Virus record (IMG/VR): IMGVR_UViG_3300046777_003301
Coordinates: 1 to 35,226 of that record
Source: a virus
Length of the DNA stretch: 35,226 nt
Direction: 5' to 3' (one strand)
Below, in pieces: positions 24,347 to 30,977 of this stretch; position 1 is the first letter of the stretch; each line of letters begins with the position of its first letter. The position numbers and the translations under genes were made by a program. The notes under the pieces are model-generated. The model had not been told where the DNA came from and made no database searches. It was given only the letters and a program-made list of their open reading frames with translations.

Positions 24347-24754
24347 ATGATTACCCCTCCCACCTCCCTACGACTGTCTGTCGCCGCACGTCGCCTCCGA
24401 GTCGCATACCACGTGCTGTACCGTGGTGTGCTCTCGGGGGCGATCCCTGCCCACAAAGAGCCGCCTGCCAAGGGGTGGTGGGTCAAGTGCGAAGATCTCG
24501 ATGCCATCGCCAGATGGGCAGAGACTGCAGTCAGGCCTCGCCCCCTGCGCCCCGAGAGCTACCTCATCGAGCAGATCGCCGCCATCAGCTACGTGCGAGG
24601 GCTCCTTGGGCTGTCGCTGCGTGCGATGGCACGGTCTCTTGGGCTGCGTCCTGAGACCCTGTCAGGCTATGCAGCAGGCAAGCGAGCAGCTCCCGAGGCC
24701 GTGCTTGCAGAGATCAAACGGCACGCAGCTCCCCGAAAAAACACTCCATCCTGA
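24347..24754 (+). CDS. DNA-binding regulator with two helix-turn-helix-like segments
   Basis: This 135-residue basic protein starts 4 bases after the SSB-like stop. The N-terminal part (LSVAARRLRVAYHVLYRGVL, then GWWVKCEDLDAIARW) resembles an excisionase/MerR-type winged helix, and the C-terminal part (SLRAMARSLGLRPETLSGYAA) reads as a lambda-repressor-type helix-turn-helix. It may regulate the neighbouring early promoters. Which target it binds cannot be told from sequence. Confidence 0.6.
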   Translation: MITPPTSLRLSVAARRLRVAYHVLYRGVLSGAIPAHKEPPAKGWWVKCEDLDAIARWAETAVRPRPLRPESYLIEQIAAISYVRGLLGLSLRAMARSLGLRPETLSGYAAGKRAAPEAVLAEIKRHAAPRKNTPS

Positions 24755-24801
24755 CAAGTCGCGCCTAAGTCACTGCAAACACAGGCTCTTCTCTGTCGAC
24801 T

Positions 24802-24896
24802 AAACTTTTTTCAAAAAAGTAAAAAAAATAGTTGACTAAAAAAACGAAAGGGCCTATAGATTACTCATGCAGCAACGAGACGGCTGCGAGGGAGAG
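24802..24896 (+). repeat. Duplicated promoter/leader unit, copy 1
   Basis: This AT-rich segment recurs at 26090-26185 with high similarity over roughly 90 bases. Both copies contain an A/T palindrome (here ACTTTTTTCAAAAAAGT), a promoter, and a leader with a conserved GCAGC...GCTGC hairpin (24870-24888 here). Confidence 0.8.
24832..24860 (+). promoter_or_regulatory. Strong early promoter, copy 1
   Basis: TTGACT (24832-24837), 17-base spacer, TATAGA (24855-24860). An A-rich stretch upstream could act as an UP element. It precedes the gene at 24905. The spacer ends in GAAAGGGCC, shared with copy 2. Confidence 0.8.
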
Positions 24897-24904
24897 TAGA
24901 CACC

Positions 24905-26041
24905 ATGGCAAACATCAACGGCAGCGCAAAGCAAATCACCTGGGCAGCAAGCATCATCGAGACCGCACTCAAGGCCCTGCCCTTTGCAGCCATGCAGGCC
25001 ACTGAGAGCCTCATCAGAATGACAAACCACCCTGCAGAGATGGTCGAGCAGTTGGTTGCTGCCTACGTAGCCAAGCTCGAGACTAAGCTGCAGCTGCTCG
25101 ACAGCGCACGCTACATCATCGACAGCCGCTCTGCACTGACTGCAGGCAGCGCCTATATGAGTGCAGAGATCGTCAAGATGCTCACCACTGGCAAGGCAGG
25201 CCAGATCTTGACCGCTCTCTACTGCACAGCAGATGAGGTCTTGGAGGTACGTGCTGCAGTCAAGGCAGCGTACAAGGCCAAGCAGGCAGCCAAGAGCCCA
25301 GTCGAGCTGATCGAGGATGCCATTGCTGATACTCGCAAGCGCCTCAATGTCGAGTACAACAATCTCAACTGCTCTGGCCCCGTGGTGGCTGGCCTAGTCA
25401 ACAAAATCCAAAAACTCGAGGCTGAGCTTGCTGCAGCCAAAGAGGAGGCCGATGCAGAGCTTGCTGCAGCCGAGGCAGAGGTAGAGGCAGCCGAGACCGC
25501 AGAGGCTGCAGAGGTAGCAGCCCAAGAGGATGCCATTGAGATCGTCTCCGAGCCTGTGACTACCCTCGAGCTGTACCGTCATGCAGTGCGCTGCACAGTC
25601 TGCCGCATGCGCACCAACAGCAAGAGCTCTGTCATCCGCCACTACACCGACTGCACAGTCGCAGAGCAGAGCACCGAGCTGCTCGAGACCCTCCGTGCAG
25701 CGCAGGCTGTCGCAGCTGCCAAGCGCAAGGCCACCCGACTTGCCAAGGCCGAGGCCGCCTTGGAGGCCGCACACCAGGCAGTCGAGCAGATGACCAGCCG
25801 CATCGGTGGCAGCCTCCTCGGCATCCACAAGGTCTACGGCAGCACTGGCATCCACACAGTGCGCAGCGCAGAGGGCACCTGCACCTGCCCCGGCCACAAG
25901 GCCCACGGACACTGCAAGCACGTCCCGATGGTGCGCGAGATCAAAGAGCAGATCGCACAGGCCCGCAAAGAGATCGCTCGCCTGTCGACATGGATCATCA
26001 CACAGGTCGAAAGGGCCACGCCAGCCAACAGTGAGTGGTAA
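24905..26041 (+). CDS. Coiled-coil protein with Cys/His finger and SWIM motif
   Basis: This 378-residue protein starts with GSAKQITWAASIIETALKAL, a lead seen in some phage proteins. Long Ala/Glu-rich coiled coils follow (about 160-215 and 262-297). Between them lies CTVCRMRTNSKSSVIRHYTDC (about 228-248), a possible CxxC...H...C zinc site. Near the end CTCPGHKAHGHCKH places Cys326, Cys328, Cys337 and His339 in a SWIM-type zinc motif, which usually binds nucleic acid or protein. It has its own strong promoter and a terminator-like hairpin after it, so it is probably made abundantly early in infection. Function is unknown. Confidence 0.7.
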   Translation: MANINGSAKQITWAASIIETALKALPFAAMQATESLIRMTNHPAEMVEQLVAAYVAKLETKLQLLDSARYIIDSRSALTAGSAYMSAEIVKMLTTGKAGQILTALYCTADEVLEVRAAVKAAYKAKQAAKSPVELIEDAIADTRKRLNVEYNNLNCSGPVVAGLVNKIQKLEAELAAAKEEADAELAAAEAEVEAAETAEAAEVAAQEDAIEIVSEPVTTLELYRHAVRCTVCRMRTNSKSSVIRHYTDCTVAEQSTELLETLRAAQAVAAAKRKATRLAKAEAALEAAHQAVEQMTSRIGGSLLGIHKVYGSTGIHTVRSAEGTCTCPGHKAHGHCKHVPMVREIKEQIAQARKEIARLSTWIITQVERATPANSEW

Positions 26042-26050
26042 GTGCAAGTC

Positions 26051-26081
26051 TCGCAGAGCCTTTGGTAGTAAGGCTCTGCGA
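26051..26081 (+). terminator. Terminator-like hairpin
   Basis: TCGCAGAGCCTT and AAGGCTCTGCGA form a perfect 12-base stem with a TGGTAGT loop, 9 bases after the stop of the SWIM-motif gene. The following CATTCTATAAATTATTTTC is AT-rich but not a clean U-tract. Confidence 0.6.
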
Positions 26082-26089
26082 CATTCTAT

Positions 26090-26185
26090 AAATTATTTTC
26101 AAAAAAATAAAAAAAATAGTTGACTAAAAAAAAGAAAGGGCCTATATATTTCTCATGCAGCGACGAAACGGCTGCAGAGAGAGAG
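26090..26185 (+). repeat. Duplicated promoter/leader unit, copy 2
   Basis: Second copy of the unit at 24802-24896. The leader hairpin here pairs TGCAGC with GCTGCA (26156-26176). The ATG in the leader (26155) lies at the expected transcription start, so it is probably not a start codon. Confidence 0.8.
26120..26148 (+). promoter_or_regulatory. Strong early promoter, copy 2
   Basis: TTGACT (26120-26125), 17-base spacer, TATATA (26143-26148), with the same A-rich upstream tract and GAAAGGGCC spacer end as copy 1. It drives the gene at 26191 and probably the small genes that follow. Confidence 0.8.
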
Positions 26186-26190
26186 CAAAG

Positions 26191-26484
26191 ATGAATGGAC
26201 AGATGAGACTCGCAGTAGCAAAGGCCGCCCAGATGAACAAGCTCACCAAGTCAGATAGCTACTATGTAGCGAGCTTTTCTTGCCGCTTGACTGGCAAAGA
26301 GTGGGTAGTTGCCACCAATACAGCTCCCTACAAGCTAGCCCAAGAGGTGTATGTAGAGGGCCTCCTGGCAGAGGTCTTCGGTCATACCGACACTGACGAG
26401 GTGATGTTTTTCATCTCCGAGCTGAACACAGACGGCACGGTAGACACAGACTTGGTGAACAAACACACACTCTTGGCAGCATAA
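26191..26484 (+). CDS. Small hypothetical early protein
   Basis: The start is placed at the ATG at 26191, since the in-frame ATG at 26155 coincides with the predicted transcription start and lies in a repeated leader. The 97-residue product has SYYVASFSCRLTGKEWVVAT, AQEVYVEGLLAEVFG and EVMFFISELNTDG, suggesting an alpha/beta fold. No family was recognised. It follows directly on promoter copy 2 and so may be an abundant early, possibly host-directed, protein. Confidence 0.6.
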   Translation: MNGQMRLAVAKAAQMNKLTKSDSYYVASFSCRLTGKEWVVATNTAPYKLAQEVYVEGLLAEVFGHTDTDEVMFFISELNTDGTVDTDLVNKHTLLAA

Positions 26485-26497
26485 AGCAACATCCCAC

Positions 26498-26522
26498 GGG
26501 GCAGGCTGTGACGGCCTGCCCC
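26498..26522 (+). terminator. GC-rich hairpin between early genes
   Basis: GGGGCAGGC and GCCTGCCCC form a perfect 9-base stem with a TGTGACG loop, 13 bases after the previous stop. No U-tract follows, so it could be an attenuator or RNA-processing structure. Similar GGCAGGC hairpins lie at 26932-26953 and 26981-27003. Confidence 0.4.
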
Positions 26523-26557
26523 ACTATCAACCAACACCAAACACCAAGGAGCACACC

Positions 26558-26770
26558 ATGAGCATGTATCAGTATTTGGAGAGAGAGCAGGAGAGAGAGC
26601 AGGAGGCAGGCTGGGAGAGCATCGACGAGAGCATTGACTACGCAGCAGAGATCGCTGCAGCCAAGGCAGAGCAGGCCGAGCACACGCTGTACATCCTGCA
26701 GCGCTGGATCTGCGGCGAGCTCAAAGAGATCGGCACCCCACTCCCCCGCAGCACATGGGGGGCGATATGA
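26558..26770 (+). CDS. Small acidic helical protein
   Basis: This 70-residue protein has an AAGGAG site 7 bases before its ATG. It is Glu/Gln-rich at the N-terminus (LEREQEREQEAG) and predicted largely helical, with AAEIAAAKAEQAEHTLYIL in the middle. No family was recognised. It overlaps the next gene as ATGA. Confidence 0.5.
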   Translation: MSMYQYLEREQEREQEAGWESIDESIDYAAEIAAAKAEQAEHTLYILQRWICGELKEIGTPLPRSTWGAI

Positions 26771-26958
26771 CAGACTTGCAGCTCACCATGTCGCTCGCCT
26801 CGCTAGGGGCGCATCTCGATGCCGAAGAATGGCAGAGCTACCTCTACATCGTCGAGACACTGCAGGCATCAGGCCTGCCTGCAGACGTGATCATCTCGAC
26901 GGCCGAGGCATACATCAAGACCCGTGACGACGCGGCAGGCTGTTGGCTGCCGCAGTAG
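26767..26958 (+). CDS. Small hypothetical protein
   Basis: Read from the ATG at 26767, overlapping the upstream stop, it has 63 residues and contains LASLGAHLDAEEWQSYLYIV and ADVIISTAEAYI, two probable helices. A GCGGCAG/CTGCCGC hairpin lies over its last codons. No family was recognised. Confidence 0.5.
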   Translation: MTDLQLTMSLASLGAHLDAEEWQSYLYIVETLQASGLPADVIISTAEAYIKTRDDAAGCWLPQ

Positions 26959-27045
26959 CCCCTAAAAACGACGACCGCGAGGCAGGCTATACCGATGCCT
27001 GCCCTGCACTACAAAAGCCCGTTAAAGGGCACAGGAGACGCTACC

Positions 27046-27264
27046 ATGACACAATGCGAGATCTGCCGAAGATGCGGCCTCAGCACCGAGGCCAACGAGG
27101 TACGAACCATTGATGCAGAGCACAGCGACGAGAAGATCATCGGTCAGCTCTGCACTAGCTGTGCAGAGATTGTAGATTATCAGGCTGCAGATAAGCCGGC
27201 CAAGGCAGCATCGACAGCCTTTGGCGGGGCAGTGCGCATCAAGGCGCACTTGACGGTAGAGTGA
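27046..27264 (+). CDS. Small zinc-ribbon-like protein
   Basis: The ATG at 27046 follows AGGAG by 8 bases and gives 72 residues. CEICRRCG near the N-terminus and LCTSCAE near residue 38 provide paired cysteines typical of a zinc ribbon. A GGCAGGC/GCCTGCC hairpin lies upstream (26981-27003). It may bind nucleic acid or a host protein; function is unknown. Confidence 0.6.
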   Translation: MTQCEICRRCGLSTEANEVRTIDAEHSDEKIIGQLCTSCAEIVDYQAADKPAKAASTAFGGAVRIKAHLTVE

Positions 27265-27449
27265 TGCCGGCCTCGCAGCTTGTGCGTGTCATACACGCAT
27301 GTGACCACCCAGAGTGGCACGACCTGACGCACTGGCCCATCAGAGGCCTACACATCACCCAGATCATGCAGCGCCTGCGTGAGCAGACATGCACGGCCTG
27401 CAGGCAAGGAGGAAAGAGTGCCAAGAGCCGAGACACTGATACTGCATGA
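27264..27449 (+). CDS. Small Cys/His protein, paralogue of the next gene
   Basis: This 61-residue protein starts at the ATG at 27264, sharing one base with the previous stop. The pattern HACDHPEWHDL near the start and CTACRQGG near the end repeats in the next gene as HECGHTEQHDL and CSACRGDR. Both ends could join in one zinc site. No function is known. Confidence 0.5.
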   Translation: MPASQLVRVIHACDHPEWHDLTHWPIRGLHITQIMQRLREQTCTACRQGGKSAKSRDTDTA

Positions 27450-27600
27450 GTGCGGGCATACAGAGCAGCATGACCTTGCCAGTCACCTCTTGGTAATTCT
27501 ATCTGGGGGTGGGCAGAAAAAACAAGCATTACAGGCACTTATGCTATACCATCAGGGCAGGCCATGCAGCGCCTGCAGAGGAGACCGAGATGACCAGTGA
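27418..27600 (+). CDS. Small Cys/His protein, paralogue of the previous gene
   Basis: The start is the GTG at 27418, 5 bases after AAGGAGG, giving 60 residues and a 32-base overlap with the gene before. It has HECGHTEQHDLASHL, then a helix with KKQALQALMLYHQG, then CSACRGDR. The shared H-x-C-x-H...HDL...C-x-A-C-R layout shows that the two are tandem copies of one small family. Confidence 0.5.
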   Translation: MPRAETLILHECGHTEQHDLASHLLVILSGGGQKKQALQALMLYHQGRPCSACRGDRDDQ

Positions 27601-27985
27601 CCACAAAGAGACCATGATCATGATAGATCACCTGCACGCTGGCGAGCAGTGGTGGAGCAGGCTGCAGAGCGTCAGCCGCAAGACCATCCCCAAGAGCCTC
27701 TGGCCCTTGCTCGATGGGGTGCAGGGCGTGTCCCTGCCATCCATGGAGGCAGACCGCGTCATCACTTGGTGCGCGATGCAGCTAGGGTGGGCAGAGTGCG
27801 AGGGCGATGTAGATCACCCCTATCCTCTCATAGTCGATGAGGGATCGTCGATGTGCATCTACTGTGAGGCAGTGGTGCCGCATCATGTCGAGGAGTCGCA
27901 GGACTGGATCGAGATACAGGCTCTGCATCAGGCAGAGTGCGAGTGGGCGCAGACCAAGGCACACACGGAGGTGCGCCGTGGGTAA
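27590..27985 (+). CDS. Hypothetical protein with C2H2-like site
   Basis: Read from the ATG at 27590 after GGAG it has 131 residues. The first two thirds hold helical, Trp-rich stretches (AGEQWWSRLQSVSRKTIPKS) and the last third CIYCEAVVPHH with HQAEC, a possible Cys2-His-Cys zinc site. No family was recognised. It overlaps the genes on both sides. Confidence 0.5.
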   Translation: MTSDHKETMIMIDHLHAGEQWWSRLQSVSRKTIPKSLWPLLDGVQGVSLPSMEADRVITWCAMQLGWAECEGDVDHPYPLIVDEGSSMCIYCEAVVPHHVEESQDWIEIQALHQAECEWAQTKAHTEVRRG

Positions 27986-28568
27986 GCGCAGCGCAGGCTC
28001 TTTGGTGCAGATCTCGGTCTGGCTATCCGAGGAGCAGTACAAGACCCTGTCTGCCATTGCTGCAGAGGAGGGCATCAGCAGACAGGCCATGCTCACGCGC
28101 ATCGTCAAGCACGAGCTTGGTGTCGATGACGCAGCCAAGGGCACCAAGAGCGCCACGCGCGATGCTTCGCTGATCGCAGACTACGTGCAGCGCATGTCGG
28201 CTGCAGGCTATGGGCTGCACATCGCAGCCGAGGAGCTTGGTGTCACCCGTGGTCAGATCACGCAGTGGCACCTTGCTAGCCTAGCAGGTCACGCAGTCAC
28301 GCTGACAGACGACATCAGAGATCGCGCATCCGAGCTGCTCGGTGCGCTGCAGCGCCTGCCCACACAGGCGCAGGTGCCTGCTCTGATAGAGCGTGTCGTG
28401 CAGAGGGTAGGGCCGCCTTCTGGAGGCTCGATGGCTAGGGTCGCTGACGTGCTCCGTGTCACGCCACAGCGCCTCTCCAAGTGGCGCTCCGACACTGATG
28501 CGCCCAAAACCTACAGGCTCGAGACCTTACTGCGCCTGCAGCAGCTGCAGCGAGAGGGGGTCATATGA
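27978..28568 (+). CDS. DNA-binding protein with ribbon-helix-helix and two HTH segments
   Basis: The start is the GTG at 27978, 6 bases after GGAGG, giving 196 residues. Residues about 8-48 (VQISVWLSEEQYKTLSAIAA, then ISRQAMLTRIVKHEL) read as a CopG-type ribbon-helix-helix. Two later segments, IAAEELGVTRGQITQWHLAS and VADVLRVTPQRLSKWRSDTD, read as helix-turn-helix motifs. It is a candidate regulator of early or middle genes. Confidence 0.6.
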   Translation: MGKRSAGSLVQISVWLSEEQYKTLSAIAAEEGISRQAMLTRIVKHELGVDDAAKGTKSATRDASLIADYVQRMSAAGYGLHIAAEELGVTRGQITQWHLASLAGHAVTLTDDIRDRASELLGALQRLPTQAQVPALIERVVQRVGPPSGGSMARVADVLRVTPQRLSKWRSDTDAPKTYRLETLLRLQQLQREGVI

Positions 28569-28822
28569 TGCACAAAGAGCAGCCCAAGAGGCCGTGCTCT
28601 TGGTGCGACCGCGTGTTTCGTCCGCTGTCACAGACTGGCCTCTACTGTACTCTGGGATGCAGAGAGGCCGCACGCCTCGACAGGATGGGCAAGCGCCCTC
28701 GTGCAGCTTGGGTCAGCGAGCAGCGCACGTGCATCAGGTGTGGCTCGGCCTTTGGGCCGCACCATCATGCAGCCCAGATCTGCAGGCAGTGCAAGCCTGC
28801 AAAGGGGGGAGCCGATGCCTAG
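28565..28822 (+). CDS. Zinc-motif protein 1 (two CxxC-C sites)
   Basis: This 85-residue protein starts ATGATG over the previous stop. It has CSWCDRVFRPLSQTGLYC followed by TLGC, and CIRCGSAFGPHHHAAQIC followed by RQC. Each pairs a CxxC with a second Cys pair about 15 residues on, like treble-clef zinc fingers. It is the first of three adjacent genes with this repeated motif. Confidence 0.65.
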   Translation: MMHKEQPKRPCSWCDRVFRPLSQTGLYCTLGCREAARLDRMGKRPRAAWVSEQRTCIRCGSAFGPHHHAAQICRQCKPAKGGADA

Positions 28823-29498
28823 GCTGCCGATCCCCGTGACACCTTTGCCAGATAGAGAGTGTCGTCGCTGTGGCAAGATCTACCAGCCACCAAACAAGCA
28901 GAGCAGGTACTGTGGGCCAGCCTGCTACACCCAAGACCTGTACGAGCGTGCCACATCCAAGAGGCATGCCAAGGCCAGCCACGCCCGATGGCGTGTCACA
29001 GAGCGCGAGTGCCTGCACTGTAAGCGCGCCTTTTTGCCACACTGGCACGCAGCCTATACCTGCTCGCCAGAGTGCAAGGCGCAGCGCAAGGCTGCGATGT
29101 GGCGAGCTCGCTACGACAGGTGCAGAGGCAAGTCACAGCAGCGCCAGTGCACGGTCTGTGACAAGGTCTTTGTGGCCGACCCTGTGCACTGCAGAGCGCT
29201 CACGTGCTCTATCGACTGCAGTGCAGAGCACTACCGACGATGGCGTGTGCAGTATCGACAGAGCCTCAAGGCCGACAGCGACCCAGAGACCATCAAAGCC
29301 ATCAATGCCAAGGGTAAGGCAGGGCACATCAGGCGCAAGCAGCTTGGCCTCGTGCAGCCTGCAGCGACTGAGTGCAAGATCTGCACAGGGCCGATCCCTG
29401 CAGAGAGGCAAGCCATCAGGTGCAAGACCTGCTCGATAGCGTGCGAGGGCACAGCACGCACCTACCGAGTGCGAGTCAAGGGGGGCGCATGTCGATAG
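28815..29498 (+). CDS. Zinc-motif protein 2 (four CxxC-CxxxC sites)
   Basis: Read from the ATG at 28815 (8-base overlap) it has 227 residues. Four motifs occur: CRRCGKIYQPPN...YCGPAC, CLHCKRAFLPHW...TCSPEC, CTVCDKVFVADP...TCSIDC and CKICTGPIP...TCSIAC. They are separated by Arg/Lys-rich helices (KRHAKASHARWR, RWRVQYRQSL). The fingers plus basic helices suggest nucleic-acid binding. Repeats within the protein indicate duplication. Function is unknown. Confidence 0.65.
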   Translation: MPRLPIPVTPLPDRECRRCGKIYQPPNKQSRYCGPACYTQDLYERATSKRHAKASHARWRVTERECLHCKRAFLPHWHAAYTCSPECKAQRKAAMWRARYDRCRGKSQQRQCTVCDKVFVADPVHCRALTCSIDCSAEHYRRWRVQYRQSLKADSDPETIKAINAKGKAGHIRRKQLGLVQPAATECKICTGPIPAERQAIRCKTCSIACEGTARTYRVRVKGGACR

Positions 29499-29983
29499 GC
29501 GAGGTGACAGAGTGCAGACACTGCAGCAAGCCCATGCTGCATCGCATGGCCTTTGGGCGGCCTGTGGTCTACTGCGGCACGACGTGCAAGCGCAGGCACG
29601 AGACGCAGAGCAGGCGCAAGCCTCCCTTGCCTCCGAGGCCGTGCGTGGTCTGTGGCGTGGAGTACCTGCCTCCGCAGCCCACAGCCAAGGTCTGCGGCTC
29701 TGAGTGCCGTAAAAAACACGCAGCCATCAGGCTGTCTGCTTGGGTCGCAGAGAGACCAGGCTACTACCAGACCACCAGTGCCAGAGCCTATGACCGCAGG
29801 AGGCAAGAGGCAGGGCACGAGCAGCCCAAGAGGATGCCTCGTGTCGAGTGGCTGACAGGGTCGTGCCGATGGTGTGGAGACGACATCAAGGTACACCCGA
29901 CGAGAGAGCCTAGGGTGTACTGTGACGTGCAGTGTAGGCGTGAGGATCAGGCCTACGCCAAGGAGATCAAGGGGCAGGGCTAG
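29489..29983 (+). CDS. Zinc-motif protein 3 (three CxxC-CxxxC sites)
   Basis: Read from the ATG at 29489 (10-base overlap) it has 164 residues. It carries CRHCSKPM...YCGTTC, CVVCGVEYLPP...VCGSEC and CRWCGDDI...YCDVQC, with basic segments between them. It is the last gene of the early rightward unit; its stop TAG is the first three bases of a 29-base direct repeat, and the convergent terminator follows about 100 bases later. Confidence 0.65.
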   Translation: MSIGEVTECRHCSKPMLHRMAFGRPVVYCGTTCKRRHETQSRRKPPLPPRPCVVCGVEYLPPQPTAKVCGSECRKKHAAIRLSAWVAERPGYYQTTSARAYDRRRQEAGHEQPKRMPRVEWLTGSCRWCGDDIKVHPTREPRVYCDVQCRREDQAYAKEIKGQG

Positions 29984-30009
29984 TACCTCGCCAGCCTGCG
30001 CATGTCCCA
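29981..30009. repeat. 29-base direct repeat, copy 1
   Basis: This segment is identical to 30136-30164 (begins TAGTACCTCGCCAGCC). Copy 1 starts at the stop codon of zinc-motif protein 3 and otherwise lies outside any gene. Confidence 0.9.
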
Positions 30010-30010
30010 C

Positions 30011-30038
30011 TTGACATAACGAGTAAATTGTCCATAAT
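30011..30038 (+). promoter_or_regulatory. Strong promoter between the direct repeats
   Basis: TTGACA (30011-30016), 16-base spacer, CATAAT (30033-30038). It points rightward at the terminator only about 85 bases away, with no ORF of note between, so it may drive a short RNA. Confidence 0.5.
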
Positions 30039-30044
30039 GTAATT

Positions 30045-30126
30045 GCACCTTTCGTGGGGTGTTTGTTACAAACAAGAAAAAAGGCCCAAGTTCTCTAGCT
30101 GGCCGGCGGGGGTACTTGGGCTTTTC
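30045..30126 (+). ncRNA. Candidate ~80-nt small RNA
   Basis: The promoter at 30011-30038 would start an RNA near 30045 that ends at the terminator U-tract near 30126. Its body contains the palindrome GTTTGTTACAAAC (30061-30073) and the terminator stem. No coding potential was seen. Existence of the transcript is an inference. Confidence 0.35.
30083..30125. terminator. Bidirectional intrinsic terminator between convergent units
   Basis: GCCCAAGT (30084-30091) pairs with ACTTGGGC (30114-30121), with a 22-base G/C-rich loop. TTTT follows on the plus strand and TTTTTT on the minus strand. It ends the rightward early genes and the leftward lysis genes. Confidence 0.85.
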
Positions 30127-30134
30127 GTTCATTA

Positions 30135-30977
30135 TTAGTACCTCGCCAGCCTGCGCATGTCCCAGTCTCTTGGGATAGCAAGCCCACCCTGTGCGTACCC
30201 CTCGCCCCCATCTGACAGCCCTAGGCTATGCTGTGCCCACACCCCAAGCTGCTGCCAGATAGCAGACCCCGGATCAGACACCCTGTCCTTGCTGCTTTGT
30301 CGATGCGCGAGGATGTGGGTGATCTGCCCTCCATGGTGCTTGACCTCTTCACACAGCCAGATGATGGCATCTCTGCACGACTGCACTGCAGCCTGCGACA
30401 GCGTGTCAGGCTGTGCCTGTCCACCTGCCCACCATGTGTGTCTCTGCCCTTCTACCCCCTCGTACGACCCGTCGATCTCGATGCCCACCGATCGCGAGTT
30501 GAAGCCATTGGCGTGGGGTAGATTGTAGGTCAGGTCGTTTAGGTGCAGCATGCGCCCGTGCTTGGTGATGCCTACGTGGATGGGCACAGTGTGCCATCGC
30601 TGCGGACGCTCTCCAAGAGTGCATGCAGTCTGGTGCAGCACGATGGCTGTGATCTGTGTCCACGGGCGCACCTTGACCAAGTGTGCCTTGGGCAGCTCGT
30701 GGTCTCTGCAATCGATGTAGGATACAGGCGGCTCTGGTCGCTCATTGGCCTTGTTGAAGAGAGCCAAGATTGCATTGATCTCTGTATCCACCAACATGCT
30801 GTAGTCTGTGTCCAGAGCCTCAGGGCGCAGCCTGCGTAAGAGCTCATGGGCTGCGGAGAGAGTCTCATCACCCATGGCCCCATCGGCACCCCATCTTGGC
30901 AGCTGCACGCCAAGACCTAGCAGCGCCTGCTGCAGCTCTATCACGTGCGGCCCTCTGTCCCCCTTGCGCATGATCAT
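30135..30977 (-). CDS. Endolysin: N-acetylmuramoyl-L-alanine amidase with peptidoglycan-binding domain
   Basis: This 280-residue protein has an N-terminal peptidoglycan-binding domain (about 1-72; KGDRGPHVIELQQALLGLGV, GAMGDETL). A type 2 amidase domain follows (about 95-245), with ITAIVLHQTA (His115), HVGITKHGRMLHL, SVGIEIDGSY, HILAHRQSSKDRVSDPG (His225, Asp235). His115, His225 and Asp235 are the likely zinc ligands; the His-Asp spacing of 10 matches this family. It cleaves the amide bond between muramic acid and the peptide stem at lysis. No signal peptide is seen, so release needs a holin. It overlaps the gene before it as ATGA. Confidence 0.9.
   Translation of the reverse strand: MIMRKGDRGPHVIELQQALLGLGVQLPRWGADGAMGDETLSAAHELLRRLRPEALDTDYSMLVDTEINAILALFNKANERPEPPVSYIDCRDHELPKAHLVKVRPWTQITAIVLHQTACTLGERPQRWHTVPIHVGITKHGRMLHLNDLTYNLPHANGFNSRSVGIEIDGSYEGVEGQRHTWWAGGQAQPDTLSQAAVQSCRDAIIWLCEEVKHHGGQITHILAHRQSSKDRVSDPGSAIWQQLGVWAQHSLGLSDGGEGYAQGGLAIPRDWDMRRLARY
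30136..30164. repeat. 29-base direct repeat, copy 2
   Basis: This copy lies in the last codons of the endolysin gene (encoding WDMRRLARY). Copy 1 at 29981-30009 thus looks like a displaced copy of the gene end. Confidence 0.9.

Noticed and set aside
26155-26190. Start of the early gene at the ATG at 26155
   Set aside because: That ATG lies at the predicted transcription start within a repeated leader; the ATG at 26191 is more plausible.
29981-30164. attP-type integration site
   Set aside because: The repeat is at a gene end, but no integrase is present in the window, so the attachment-site reading has no support.
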